The notes under the pieces were generated by a model. That model saw nothing but the letters and a program-made list of their open reading frames with translations. It searched no databases and had not been told where the DNA came from. Positions 25,168 through 33,501 of a DNA stretch of 64,000 nucleotides are shown here, in pieces. Location: contig JAGAQJ010000055.1 in assembly GCA_017622845.1 (NCBI GenBank), positions 1 through 64,000 of the forward strand, written 5' to 3'. The translations under genes and the position numbers were made by a program. Source of the DNA: Lachnospiraceae bacterium (GTDB lineage: Bacteria > Bacillota > Clostridia > Lachnospirales > Lachnospiraceae). Each line of letters starts with the position of its first letter. Position 1 is the first letter of the stretch.

Positions 25168-25309
25168 ATGTACACGGGCGCTCCAGGGAAGAATGTCAGA
25201 AAAGCTGACAGGTGCCCGGAACAAGCTTTATTATAAAAAAGTTTGAGGTATTTACGCCACAAGATATCTGATAGACTGTTAAGAGAAGCAAAAAAGGAGG
25301 GCTGTATTT

Positions 25310-25336
25310 ATGACTACACCGGTTTACTTTGCATAG
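25310..25336 (+). CDS. Leader peptide 2 (MTTPVYFA)
   Basis: A nine-codon frame with a strong AAGGAGG ten bases before its ATG, ending YFA-stop, as leader 1 ends MFA-stop. The stop codon again sits at the foot of a GGCTATT hairpin. A good ribosome site in front of an eight-residue peptide argues for a regulatory uORF. Confidence 0.7.
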   Translation: MTTPVYFA

Positions 25337-25404
25337 CGCGGCTATTGCAAATAAAAGAGAACAGGTAATAGCCGACGCATCGAAATGTAATATAGGAGAT
25401 GCAG
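25336..25404 (+). promoter_or_regulatory. Putative translational attenuator upstream of the DUF1062 gene
   Basis: Stem 1 pairs GCGCGGCTATT (25336-25346) with AATAGCCGACGC (ending 25378), with one bulged A. Stem 2 pairs GCATC (25377-25381) with GATGC (25398-25402), closing around the Shine-Dalgarno AGGAG (25394-25398). The two stems share two bases, so they could be mutually exclusive. Same logic as the module at 24788-24864. Confidence 0.6.
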
Positions 25405-25971
25405 ATGAGCTATTCAAAGAAAATAGAATATGAGATTATTCCCAAGGAATCCTTTTCAGTGATTCGCAGCTGCTCCGGATGCGGCAAAAAGGTACATTAC
25501 CAAAATACAAATAAATTCCGCGTTAATGCAAACGGAAATAAGTTAGATGTCTGGTTGATTTATCAGTGTGAAAAATGTAAGCATACCTTAAATCTTACAA
25601 TTTATGAAAGACAAAAAGCAGTATCCATACCAAAGGAAGAATACATGCAGTTTTTGAACAATGATGAACAACTGGCGGAGGAATACGGCAGGAATTTGCA
25701 GTTTTTTGAGAGAAATAAGGCAGAAATTGAGTTTGGAGCATACTGTTTTGTGAAGCGGCATGAGACAGAAGGCAGCAGTGAAAACCAACAGGTCCGAATC
25801 GCCATAAGAAATCCGTATGGCTTAAAGCTTCGGCCTGAGAAACAGATTGCAGAAGCGCTTGGATTATCAAGAAGTTCCGTAAAAAGACAGATTGAGCAGG
25901 AAAACATTGTAATAGAAACTGCCTCGCCGCAATTACTGTCTTTTGCTGTTGAAAAATCTCAAATATTTTAA
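25405..25971 (+). CDS. DUF1062 domain-containing protein
   Basis: A 188-residue protein with two CxxC knuckles (SCSGCGKK near residue 22 and YQCEKCKHT near 52), giving a zinc-ribbon-like N-terminus. The C-terminal segment AEALGLSRSSVKRQIEQENI (about 150-169) looks like a helix-turn-helix. This fits DUF1062, a family of unknown function. I chose the second ATG (25405), since AGGAG lies six bases before it and abuts the first ATG at 25399. It is preceded by leader peptide 2 and followed by tRNA-Leu copy 2. Confidence 0.82.
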   Translation: MSYSKKIEYEIIPKESFSVIRSCSGCGKKVHYQNTNKFRVNANGNKLDVWLIYQCEKCKHTLNLTIYERQKAVSIPKEEYMQFLNNDEQLAEEYGRNLQFFERNKAEIEFGAYCFVKRHETEGSSENQQVRIAIRNPYGLKLRPEKQIAEALGLSRSSVKRQIEQENIVIETASPQLLSFAVEKSQIF

Positions 25972-25998
25972 AATTAGAAAATAAAATCGAAAAAACAA

Positions 25999-26027
25999 TT
26001 GACAAAACGATGAACAAGAGATAAACT
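25999..26027 (+). promoter_or_regulatory. Promoter of tRNA-Leu (AAG) copy 2
   Basis: TTGACA and TAAACT with 17-base spacing. The tRNA starts 11 bases after the -10 box. Confidence 0.75.
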
Positions 26028-26038
26028 ATATCTTGTTC

Positions 26039-26122
26039 GCGGAAGTGCTGGAATTGGCAGACAGGCAAGACTAAGGATCTTGTGCTAGTAATAGCGTGTG
26101 GGTTCAAGTCCCATCTTCCGCA
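26039..26122 (+). tRNA. tRNA-Leu (anticodon AAG), copy 2
   Basis: Identical over all 84 bases, and the next five, to the copy at 24447-24530, with the same CTAAGGA anticodon loop. It has its own promoter and terminator, whose sequences differ from those of copy 1. Confidence 0.94.
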
Positions 26123-26137
26123 GGAAACGTAAGAAGT

Positions 26138-26174
26138 GAGAGACCTTGAAAAATTAAGGTTTCTCGCTTTTTTG
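26138..26174 (+). terminator. Terminator of tRNA-Leu copy 2
   Basis: GAGAGACCTT pairs with AAGGTTTCTC, followed by GCTTTTTT. Confidence 0.88.
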
Positions 26175-26725
26175 CTGTCTGCCGTCCTGCAATGGAAAAT
26201 GCGTTTGATTAATAAAAACAAAGATGATAAAATACACAGTGAGCATTTAAATATAAAATACGAAAGGGAATCATTCATGAAAAACAAATAGTAGTATTAT
26301 TAGCATCAAGAAAGTCGGTTTGTTATCATGAAATCAGGAAGTGACAGTCACAGGTCAGTGCAGCGAAACTGCTGGTATCGCAATAATATTGACTGGATAA
26401 ATATTGGTGTATATTCCGGAATGCGGGTGGTTGTCAGATATATCTATCCTTTCGGAGGCAGCATTACCAAAGACACAGTAAGCGGATGGGGTATCAATAT
26501 TGCCGGTAACGGATTATATTAAAATATGAAAACGCAGTTACAACGAAGATTTTTGTAAGCATTGGATTAGAGTTAAGGAAACCTTGAAAATGCAAAGGTT
26601 TCCTTATTTTTGTTGATAATCCGGGAGAAATGCAATGAAACAGCAGTCTAATAGTGAGATTTGTGAGTGTTTTCATTAGGAGAAGGGCGCTGTATATGAA
26701 AGCTTTTGATTGAGAGGAAGGAAGC
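26175..26725. other. Accessory spacer with one doubtful open frame
   Basis: Apart from a terminator at 26575-26611, the region holds only a 64-codon open frame at 26328-26522 (ending GWGINIAGNGLY). It has no convincing ribosome site and no family I recognise. It could be the end of a decayed gene, since the terminator lies 52 bases after it. Confidence 0.35.
26575..26611 (+). terminator. Rho-independent terminator
   Basis: AAGGAAACCTT pairs with AAGGTTTCCTT around a short loop, followed by ATTTTTG. It closes whatever is transcribed from 26330-26520. Confidence 0.85.
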
Positions 26726-27589
26726 ATGATGAAAAAATATGTAAAAGTAATCAGTGTTGCCGGCATTATGGCTGTGACGGCATCAGGCTGTGGAAAAGAA
26801 CAGGAGTCGGAACCGGTGGTTGTGAAAGAATTTGAAGAAATCCTGCCTGATAATGCAAAGCCGGTAATTGTACGAGATGAGGAAAATACAGCTGAGAGCA
26901 CAGCCGCAATGGACAGCATGGAAGATACAGAGACATCTGCCGAAGCGGAAACAGAGACAGAGGCATATGCAGACCGAATCGCAGGAGAGAATGCCATTTC
27001 TTATGATATAGAAAGCTCTGTATACGAGGAAGGTGTGGTGCACGTGGAGTATCCGCAGCTTACTGGTATGGAGAGCGAAGAAAGCCAGCAGAAAATCAAT
27101 GAAAATATCAGAAACTCGGTGCTGAATCATATTTCAGCTGAAAATCTCAGCTTTTATGAGCTGGGCTATGAGACTGCAACAAAGGGAGACGGGATTGTTT
27201 CCTTTATTTTCAGGGGTTCCGAGAACACTGTGGGAAGTGCATATCCGCGCAGCCTTGTCAAGACCTTAAATATTGACCTGAATACGGGAAGAAATGTCAG
27301 GTTAAAGGATTTTGCAGATATTTCTGCTGTTGTAAGCAGCCTTGAACTGGCTGACGGATATATGGTGCTCAATGAAGGCGTTGATATGGCGGATTTCTCA
27401 GCTTTTTTAAATAACGGATATGTAACGGATTACGCGATGACGCTTCTGGATTATGATATTGATTTTGCAAATCCGGACATGGTTCCGGCAGGATATACTG
27501 CGATAAGAAATAACCACCTGATACTTTTTGTGGAAGCGGAGCATGCCATGGGAGACTATGTAGAACTGGAATTCGAAAAGGATTTGTAG
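26726..27589 (+). CDS. Lipoprotein with DUF4163/DUF3298-like domain
   Basis: A 287-residue exported lipoprotein. The N-terminus MMKKYVKVISVAGIMAVTAS leads to lipobox cysteine 24 (TASGC). An acidic linker rich in Glu, Ala and Thr (about 30-85) follows, and then a domain beginning SYDIESSVYEEGVVHVEYPQ, which matches the DUF4163/DUF3298 arrangement seen in PdaC- and RsiV-type extracytoplasmic proteins. The role is unknown, perhaps envelope sensing or ligand binding. GAGGAAGGAAG precedes tandem ATG codons, so the start may be one codon later. Monocistronic. Confidence 0.8.
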   Translation: MMKKYVKVISVAGIMAVTASGCGKEQESEPVVVKEFEEILPDNAKPVIVRDEENTAESTAAMDSMEDTETSAEAETETEAYADRIAGENAISYDIESSVYEEGVVHVEYPQLTGMESEESQQKINENIRNSVLNHISAENLSFYELGYETATKGDGIVSFIFRGSENTVGSAYPRSLVKTLNIDLNTGRNVRLKDFADISAVVSSLELADGYMVLNEGVDMADFSAFLNNGYVTDYAMTLLDYDIDFANPDMVPAGYTAIRNNHLILFVEAEHAMGDYVELEFEKDL

Positions 27590-27819
27590 GAAGAACGCTT
27601 TGCAGAAATTTGCAGAATTGAAACGAAAAAATGAAATTTTTAGATAAAAAAAGGAATTATAAAGGCGGCGCGGAATATAATATTATAGAGGATTAGCAGA
27701 ATAGTTACGAGCATTATATGATTTTTGTGTAAGCAGATGTGATGCCTTATTTCTTAACAGGCAGTGACAGGGCTGTCTGATGAAGCTTATATTTTGCAGG
27801 AATGGAGGTGACTGTTACT

Positions 27820-28824
27820 ATGACGATACGTGAAAATCTTGAAAAGTGGGAGAGCGAATACCTAAGCCCCTACGCGACGCTGAGTGCCCATTCAAGGGGC
27901 AGGGACAGGGAGGAGGAGCAGTGTGATATCAGACCTGTATTTCAGAGAGACAGGGACAGGATACTGCATTCCAAGTCGTTTCGGCGCCTGAAGGACAAAA
28001 CACAGGTGTTTTTGTCACCGGAGGGAGACCATTACAGAACAAGGCTTACCCATACGCTTGAGGTGGCGCAGAATGCAAGAACGATAGCAAGGGCATTGCT
28101 GCTCAATGAAGAACTGGTGGAGGCGATTGCGCTTGGACATGACCTTGGTCATACACCCTTTGGACATGCGGGGGAGAGAGCGCTCAATGATATCTGTCCG
28201 TATGGTTTTAAGCATAATGAACAAAGTGTGCGCACTGTTGAAATATTGGAGAAGGATGGAGAAGGCCTGAATCTGACATGGGAGGTTCGGGACGGCATTA
28301 AAAATCATCAGACCTCAAGCATGCCTTCGACATTGGAGGGAAAGATTGTGCGCTTTTCCGATAAGATTGCATATACCTATCATGATATGGATGATGCGGT
28401 GCGGGCAGGAATCTTAAGGGAAAAGGATATTCCGAGGGAAATCGGAGAGGTCATAGGATACTCACCGAGGGAGCGGCTTAATAATTTTATCCATGATATT
28501 GTCACACAGAGCAAGGGAACAGATGATGTGAAGATGTCTGACGATGTGGAGCTTGCCATGCGCGACCTGCGTCAGTTCATGTATGATAAGGTATACAGCA
28601 ACCCAGTAGCAAAGTGTGAGGAGAATAAAGCAGTAGCGCTGGTTAAGACACTATATGAATATTATATGCGGCATACAGATGAGCTGCCGAAGTTTTTTGT
28701 AGAGCTTGGATTTCGGGGAGAACCGAGGGAAAAGGTAGTATGTGATTACATAAGCACTATGACAGACAGATTTGCGATTGCGCTGTATGATGAATTGTAT
28801 GTGCCCAAATTTTGGATGGGCTAA
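27820..28824 (+). CDS. dgt: Deoxyguanosinetriphosphate triphosphohydrolase-like HD protein
   Basis: A 334-residue HD-domain phosphohydrolase that releases tripolyphosphate from dNTPs. Metal-site motifs: RTRLTHTLEV (first His, about residue 75), then GHDLGHTPFGHAGE (HD pair at about 107-108 and two further His), and a later DKIAYTYHDMDDA (Asp). GGAGGTG stands before the ATG at 27820; an ATG six codons upstream overlaps that site. It is the first gene of a dense operon with dnaG and rpoD, an order conserved in clostridia. The 230-base upstream spacer shows a TATAAT at about 27675 but no clear -35. Confidence 0.92.
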   Translation: MTIRENLEKWESEYLSPYATLSAHSRGRDREEEQCDIRPVFQRDRDRILHSKSFRRLKDKTQVFLSPEGDHYRTRLTHTLEVAQNARTIARALLLNEELVEAIALGHDLGHTPFGHAGERALNDICPYGFKHNEQSVRTVEILEKDGEGLNLTWEVRDGIKNHQTSSMPSTLEGKIVRFSDKIAYTYHDMDDAVRAGILREKDIPREIGEVIGYSPRERLNNFIHDIVTQSKGTDDVKMSDDVELAMRDLRQFMYDKVYSNPVAKCEENKAVALVKTLYEYYMRHTDELPKFFVELGFRGEPREKVVCDYISTMTDRFAIALYDELYVPKFWMG

Positions 28825-28846
28825 TGAGAAAGAGAGTTGGATATCA

Positions 28847-30637
28847 ATGTATTATCCGGAGGAACTGATAGAAGAAGTCAGACAGAAAAATGATATTGTT
28901 GATGTGATATCCGGTTATATAGGACTGCAGAAAAAGGGCAGCAATTATATGTGCTGCTGTCCTTTTCACGGAGAGAAGACACCATCCTTTTCCGTGAACC
29001 GCGCAAGGCAGATTTATAAATGCTTTGGATGCGGCGAAGGAGGAAATGTGCTGACCTTTGTGATGAAATATGAGAACTGTACATTCCCCGAGGCGATGAA
29101 AATTCTTGCCGATAAAGCAGGCGTGGAGCTTCCGAAGGCGGAATATTCGGAGGAGGCGAAAAGACGCGAGACCCGGCGGCAGAAGCTGCTGGAGGTCAAT
29201 AAGGAAGCTGCAAAGTTTTATTACTATCAGCTTCGGACGCCGCGCGGCGTGAAGGCAAAGGAATATTTGGACAAGCGAAGGCTTTCTGAGGAGACGAGGA
29301 AAAACTTCGGGCTTGGTTTTGCACCGGTAAAGGGGGAGGAGCTGTTAGCCTACCTTCATCAAAAGGGCTTTAGCGATGACCTGATTCGTGATGTGGGACT
29401 TGCAAAGATGGACGAGAGAAGGGGAACAACAACTCAGTTCTGGAATCGTGTGATGTTTCCGATACAGGACATCAATCACAGGGTCATCGGCTTTGGCGGA
29501 CGTATTATGGGAGAGAATGACAGTGGCCCGAAGTACTTAAATTCACCGGAGACAGAAATTTTTGACAAGAGCAGAAATCTGTACGGCATGAATTATGCGC
29601 GCACTGCAAGGACCGGAAATATCATTTTGTGTGAAGGCTATATGGACGTGATCAGCATGCATCAGGCAGGCTTTACGCAGGCAGTGGCGTCCCTTGGAAC
29701 AGCATTTACGCCTGGTCAGGCAGGGCTGATTAAGAAGTATACGAAAGATGTGCTTCTGGCGTATGACAGTGACGGTGCGGGAGTGAAGGCAGCGCTTCGG
29801 GCGATACGGATTCTGCGCGATGCAGGAATGTCAGGCAGGATAATTGATATGACGCCTTACAAGGACCCGGACGAGTTTATCAAAAATCTGGGACAAGCTG
29901 CTTTTCAGGAGCGGATTGACCACGCGGAAAATTCATTTATGTTTGAAATCAGAATGCTGGAGCGGGATTTTGACATGAATGACCCGGAGGGGAAGACCAA
30001 TTTTCATAATCAGATTGCAAGAAGGCTCTGCGATTTCAGCGAAGATGTGGAGCGTGAAAATTATATTGAGGCAGTAGCAGACAAGTACCACATCGGCTTT
30101 GAAAATTTGAGAAAGCTGGTAGTGAATATGGCGGCAAAGACAGGCGGTTATGCAGTGTCGGCGGCAGAAAGACCTAAATCAGGCATACAGAGCAGAAATA
30201 AAAATACGCCTGAAGAGCACGCCAAAAAGTCGCAAAGACTGCTGCTTACGTGGCTTACGGATTATCCGCAGCTTTATCCGAAGATAAAAAATTATTTGTC
30301 GCCGGAAGACTTTACAGAGGAGCTTTACAGCAAAGTTGCAAGGCGGATGTTTGAGGACATTGAGAAAAACCAGCTGAATCCCGCAGGAATTATTAATATG
30401 TTTGCGGATGACAAAGAACAGAGCGAGGCGGCTTCGCTCTTTACCACAAAGCTTCCTGAGCTGGAAAGTGAACAGGAGAAGGAGAAGGCATTTCATGACA
30501 TTCTTGTGAGTGTGAAGAAAAACAGCTATGAATATTATTCGGCACGGTCCGGAGTGGACATATCAGCACTCAGCAAGGTAATTGAAGGTAAAAAAGCATT
30601 GGAAGAACTTAACAAAACGCATATTTCTTTAAAATAG
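28847..30637 (+). CDS. dnaG: DNA primase
   Basis: A 596-residue primase that lays RNA primers at the replication fork. The zinc-binding domain is at residues ~1-100 ([14 protein letters not shown] ... CFGCGEGGN). The RNA polymerase core follows, with the TOPRIM motif [12 protein letters not shown] (about 260-271) and the metal-binding AYDSDGAG. The C-terminal part (about 450-596) is the helicase-interaction domain. I chose ATG 28847 ([20 protein letters not shown], the usual DnaG start) over the open-frame start inside dgt. The ribosome site is weak (GAGAG), so translation may be coupled to dgt, whose stop is 22 bases upstream. Confidence 0.96.
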   Translation: MYYPEELIEEVRQKNDIVDVISGYIGLQKKGSNYMCCCPFHGEKTPSFSVNRARQIYKCFGCGEGGNVLTFVMKYENCTFPEAMKILADKAGVELPKAEYSEEAKRRETRRQKLLEVNKEAAKFYYYQLRTPRGVKAKEYLDKRRLSEETRKNFGLGFAPVKGEELLAYLHQKGFSDDLIRDVGLAKMDERRGTTTQFWNRVMFPIQDINHRVIGFGGRIMGENDSGPKYLNSPETEIFDKSRNLYGMNYARTARTGNIILCEGYMDVISMHQAGFTQAVASLGTAFTPGQAGLIKKYTKDVLLAYDSDGAGVKAALRAIRILRDAGMSGRIIDMTPYKDPDEFIKNLGQAAFQERIDHAENSFMFEIRMLERDFDMNDPEGKTNFHNQIARRLCDFSEDVERENYIEAVADKYHIGFENLRKLVVNMAAKTGGYAVSAAERPKSGIQSRNKNTPEEHAKKSQRLLLTWLTDYPQLYPKIKNYLSPEDFTEELYSKVARRMFEDIEKNQLNPAGIINMFADDKEQSEAASLFTTKLPELESEQEKEKAFHDILVSVKKNSYEYYSARSGVDISALSKVIEGKKALEELNKTHISLK

Positions 30638-30672
30638 GGATAAAAATAATATGGTATGGAGGATTGACCAGA

Positions 30673-31794
30673 ATGGATGAAAACACACAAGCAAAATTTG
30701 ACGCGAAATTAAAAGAGCTTTTGGCAATGGCGAAGAAAAAAAAGAATGTGCTGGAATATCAGGAAATCAGCGATTTTTTTAAGGACATGGCTCTTGAGGA
30801 GGAGCAGTTTGAGAGAATCCTTGAGACGCTGGAACAGAATAATGTGGACGTGCTTCGCATAACAGATGACGATGATGACATTCCGGATGACGACCTGCTT
30901 CTGTCGGACGACGAAGACATGGATATGGATGTGGATAATATTGACTTGTCTGTGCCTGACGGAGTCGGCATTGAGGACCCTGTCAGAATGTATCTCAAAG
31001 AAATCGGAAAGGTTCCGCTTCTCAGCGCCGACGAGGAAATCGAGCTTGCCAAGAAGATGGAGCTTGGCGATGAGGATGCTAAGAAAAGGCTGGCAGAGGC
31101 GAACCTCCGTCTGGTTGTAAGCATTGCCAAGAGATATGTGGGACGCGGCATGCTGTTCCTTGATCTGATACAGGAGGGAAATCTTGGACTGATTAAGGCT
31201 GTGGAGAAATTTGATTACAGAAAAGGCTATAAATTTTCGACTTATGCAACATGGTGGATTCGTCAGGCAATCACAAGAGCGATAGCGGATCAGGCAAGGA
31301 CAATCCGAATCCCCGTACACATGGTTGAAACGATAAACAAACTGATCCGTGTGAGCAGACAACTGCTTCAGGAGCTTGGGCGTGAACCGACCCCGGAGGA
31401 GATTGCAAAGGAAATGAACATGCCGGAAGAACGTGTGCGTGAGATTTTAAAGATTTCTCAGGAGCCTGTTTCCCTGGAAACGCCGATTGGCGAGGAGGAG
31501 GACAGCCATCTTGGCGATTTTATTCAGGACGATAATGTGCCGGTGCCGGCAGACGCCGCTGCTTTTACACTGTTAAAGGAGCAGCTTGTAGAGGTGCTCG
31601 ATACGCTGACGGACAGAGAACAGAAGGTATTGAGACTCCGTTTTGGTCTTGATGATGGAAGGGCGCGCACGCTCGAAGAGGTTGGCAAGGAATTCAACGT
31701 GACAAGGGAGCGTATCAGACAGATAGAAGCGAAGGCGCTCAGAAAGCTTCGTCATCCTTCAAGAAGCCGTAAGCTTAAGGACTATTTGGATTAG
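30673..31794 (+). CDS. rpoD: Primary sigma factor RpoD (SigA)
   Basis: A 373-residue housekeeping sigma factor. A short region 1.1 and acidic stretch ([17 protein letters not shown], about residues 61-77) come first; then region 1.2 ([11 protein letters not shown]), region 2 ([28 protein letters not shown] and [14 protein letters not shown], -10 recognition), region 3, and region 4 ([20 protein letters not shown], -35 recognition). ATG 30673 has GGAGG ten bases upstream; a TTG at 30664 is too close to it. Operon with dnaG (35-base gap) and trmK (9-base gap). Confidence 0.97.
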   Translation: MDENTQAKFDAKLKELLAMAKKKKNVLEYQEISDFFKDMALEEEQFERILETLEQNNVDVLRITDDDDDIPDDDLLLSDDEDMDMDVDNIDLSVPDGVGIEDPVRMYLKEIGKVPLLSADEEIELAKKMELGDEDAKKRLAEANLRLVVSIAKRYVGRGMLFLDLIQEGNLGLIKAVEKFDYRKGYKFSTYATWWIRQAITRAIADQARTIRIPVHMVETINKLIRVSRQLLQELGREPTPEEIAKEMNMPEERVREILKISQEPVSLETPIGEEEDSHLGDFIQDDNVPVPADAAAFTLLKEQLVEVLDTLTDREQKVLRLRFGLDDGRARTLEEVGKEFNVTRERIRQIEAKALRKLRHPSRSRKLKDYLD

Positions 31795-31803
31795 GAGAAT
31801 GTG

Positions 31804-32631
31804 ATGCTGTTATCGGATAGAATGAGGGCTGTGGCAGGACTTGTGCAGCCCTGCAGAAGCATAGCGGACGTAGGCTGCGATCATGGATATGTTGCGATGG
31901 AGCTGGTCAGAAGCAATATATGCAGAAATGTAATTGCTATGGATATCAACAAGGGACCGCTGGACAGGGCAAAGCATAATATCTCGGAATATGGAATGCA
32001 GGATTATATTGAGACGCGTCTGTCCGATGGCGTTCAGGCTTTGCACGCAGGAGAGGCAGATGGGATTATCTGCGCCGGAATGGGTGGAAAGCTGATTATC
32101 TCAATCCTTGAACAGGGAAAAGAGCTTGTGAGAGATATGAGACAGGTTATTCTGCAGCCGCAGTCCGAGCTGGACGAAGTGAGAAGCTATCTGAGAGGGA
32201 ACGGCTTTCTTATCGAGCAGGAGGATATGGTACGGGAGGACGGGAAATATTATCCCATGATGCGTGCACTGCCCGGGGCATTCGGAAAGCTGGAAAAACA
32301 GATTGGCGGAAGCTTAGAGCAGAAATGCAGGAAAAGCGGAGTGCATGTAAACGGGATTCCGGCATACAGGCAGCCGTTTGACATTTCAGAGATATCACGC
32401 GATGAAGTACAAAGACTGACAAGAGTTCAGGATACATATGGACCATGCCTTTTGGAAATGGCACACCCGGTATTAAAGCAGTATTTGCTGCGGCAAAAGA
32501 AGAACCTTGAAAACATCAGGGAAAATCTGCTGAGCCAGAAGCAGCTTACGGCAAGGCAGCAGGATCGTATCGCGGAATTGGAGGAAAGGCTGAGTGACAT
32601 TGTTTTCTGCCTGTACCGCTATTATAAATAG
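31804..32631 (+). CDS. trmK: tRNA (adenine(22)-N1)-methyltransferase
   Basis: A 275-residue SAM-dependent methyltransferase modifying A22 in the tRNA D-loop (Bacillus YqfN/TrmK family). SAM motif IADVGCDHGYVAMEL (residues ~21-35), then AMDINKGPL and GMGGKLII. The C-terminal half is a helical coiled-coil domain (about 205-270) typical of the family. AGGAG lies six bases before the ATG; a GTG one codon earlier is less well placed. It is followed by the Nif3 gene, the same pair as yqfN-yqfO in Bacillus. Confidence 0.92.
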   Translation: MLLSDRMRAVAGLVQPCRSIADVGCDHGYVAMELVRSNICRNVIAMDINKGPLDRAKHNISEYGMQDYIETRLSDGVQALHAGEADGIICAGMGGKLIISILEQGKELVRDMRQVILQPQSELDEVRSYLRGNGFLIEQEDMVREDGKYYPMMRALPGAFGKLEKQIGGSLEQKCRKSGVHVNGIPAYRQPFDISEISRDEVQRLTRVQDTYGPCLLEMAHPVLKQYLLRQKKNLENIRENLLSQKQLTARQQDRIAELEERLSDIVFCLYRYYK

Positions 32632-32675
32632 CTGAAATGATGGGTTATTACTATAATTTATATTGGAGGCAGCGT

Positions 32676-33458
32676 ATGAAATGCTATGAGGTTATTGAGA
32701 AACTCGAATCCCTTTCACCGGCGGCTTTTGCAGAGGAGTGGGACAATATCGGACTGCTTGCGGGCAGGCGCGGCAAGGAAGTAGAGACAATTTATATCGC
32801 GCTGGATGCTTCGGATGATGTGATAGAAGATGCAGTCCGCCTTGGGGCGGATATGCTGCTTACCCATCATCCGCTTATTTTTAAGAAGCTTGACAGGATT
32901 GATACGGACGATTTTATCGGAAAGCGTGTCTATGAATTGATTCGAAATGATATCAGCTATTATGCCATGCATACGAATTTTGATGTCATGGGAATGGCAG
33001 ATGCGGCAGCGGATGAGCTTTCATTAAAGGACAGAGAAGTCCTGAATGTTACCTATGAAGATGATATTTCCAAGGAAGGCTGCGGAAGGATCGGAAGGCT
33101 TAATCAATGCATGAGTGTAGCGGAGCTTGCAGAGCTTGTAAAGCAGCGGTTTCATGTGCCGAATGTAAGGGTATACGGCGATTTAGGAGATATTGTTGAA
33201 GCGGCGGCAGTCATGCCCGGGTCGGGCGGCAGCTATATCAAAGATGCGTTGAAAATGGGCGCAGATGTGATGATAACAGGGGACATTGATCATCATGAGG
33301 GGATTGATGCGGTGTCTCAGGGACTTACGCTCATTGATGCAGGACATTATGGAATAGAAAAGCTGTTTATTTCTTATATGGAAGAATTTATTAAAAGAGA
33401 GTTACCGGAGCTTACTGTATATAAAGCTGAGATTAAGGAGCCTTTTGTGGTGGTTTAG
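32676..33458 (+). CDS. Nif3-like dinuclear metal centre hexameric protein
   Basis: A 260-residue NIF3/YqfO family protein. Metal-ligand blocks are present: EEWDNIGLLAG (15-25), LLTHHPLIFK (about 60-69), YAMHTNFDV, and the late GDIDHHEG and GHYGIEK. Family members form hexamers with a dimetal site; GTP cyclohydrolase-like and other roles have been proposed, but the in vivo function is unsettled. I chose ATG 32676 with TTGGAGG upstream; the open frame is 13 codons longer with no site. The short YqfO form without the PII-like insert is seen. Confidence 0.9.
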   Translation: MKCYEVIEKLESLSPAAFAEEWDNIGLLAGRRGKEVETIYIALDASDDVIEDAVRLGADMLLTHHPLIFKKLDRIDTDDFIGKRVYELIRNDISYYAMHTNFDVMGMADAAADELSLKDREVLNVTYEDDISKEGCGRIGRLNQCMSVAELAELVKQRFHVPNVRVYGDLGDIVEAAAVMPGSGGSYIKDALKMGADVMITGDIDHHEGIDAVSQGLTLIDAGHYGIEKLFISYMEEFIKRELPELTVYKAEIKEPFVVV

Positions 33459-33501
33459 CAGTAACAGTTCAGCATAAAGTAAAGTAGGAGGGGTATTGAG
33501 A

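Noticed and set aside
26328-26522. 64-codon frame MKSGSDSHRSVQ...
   Set aside because: No ribosome site and no family; kept only as a note in the spacer entry.
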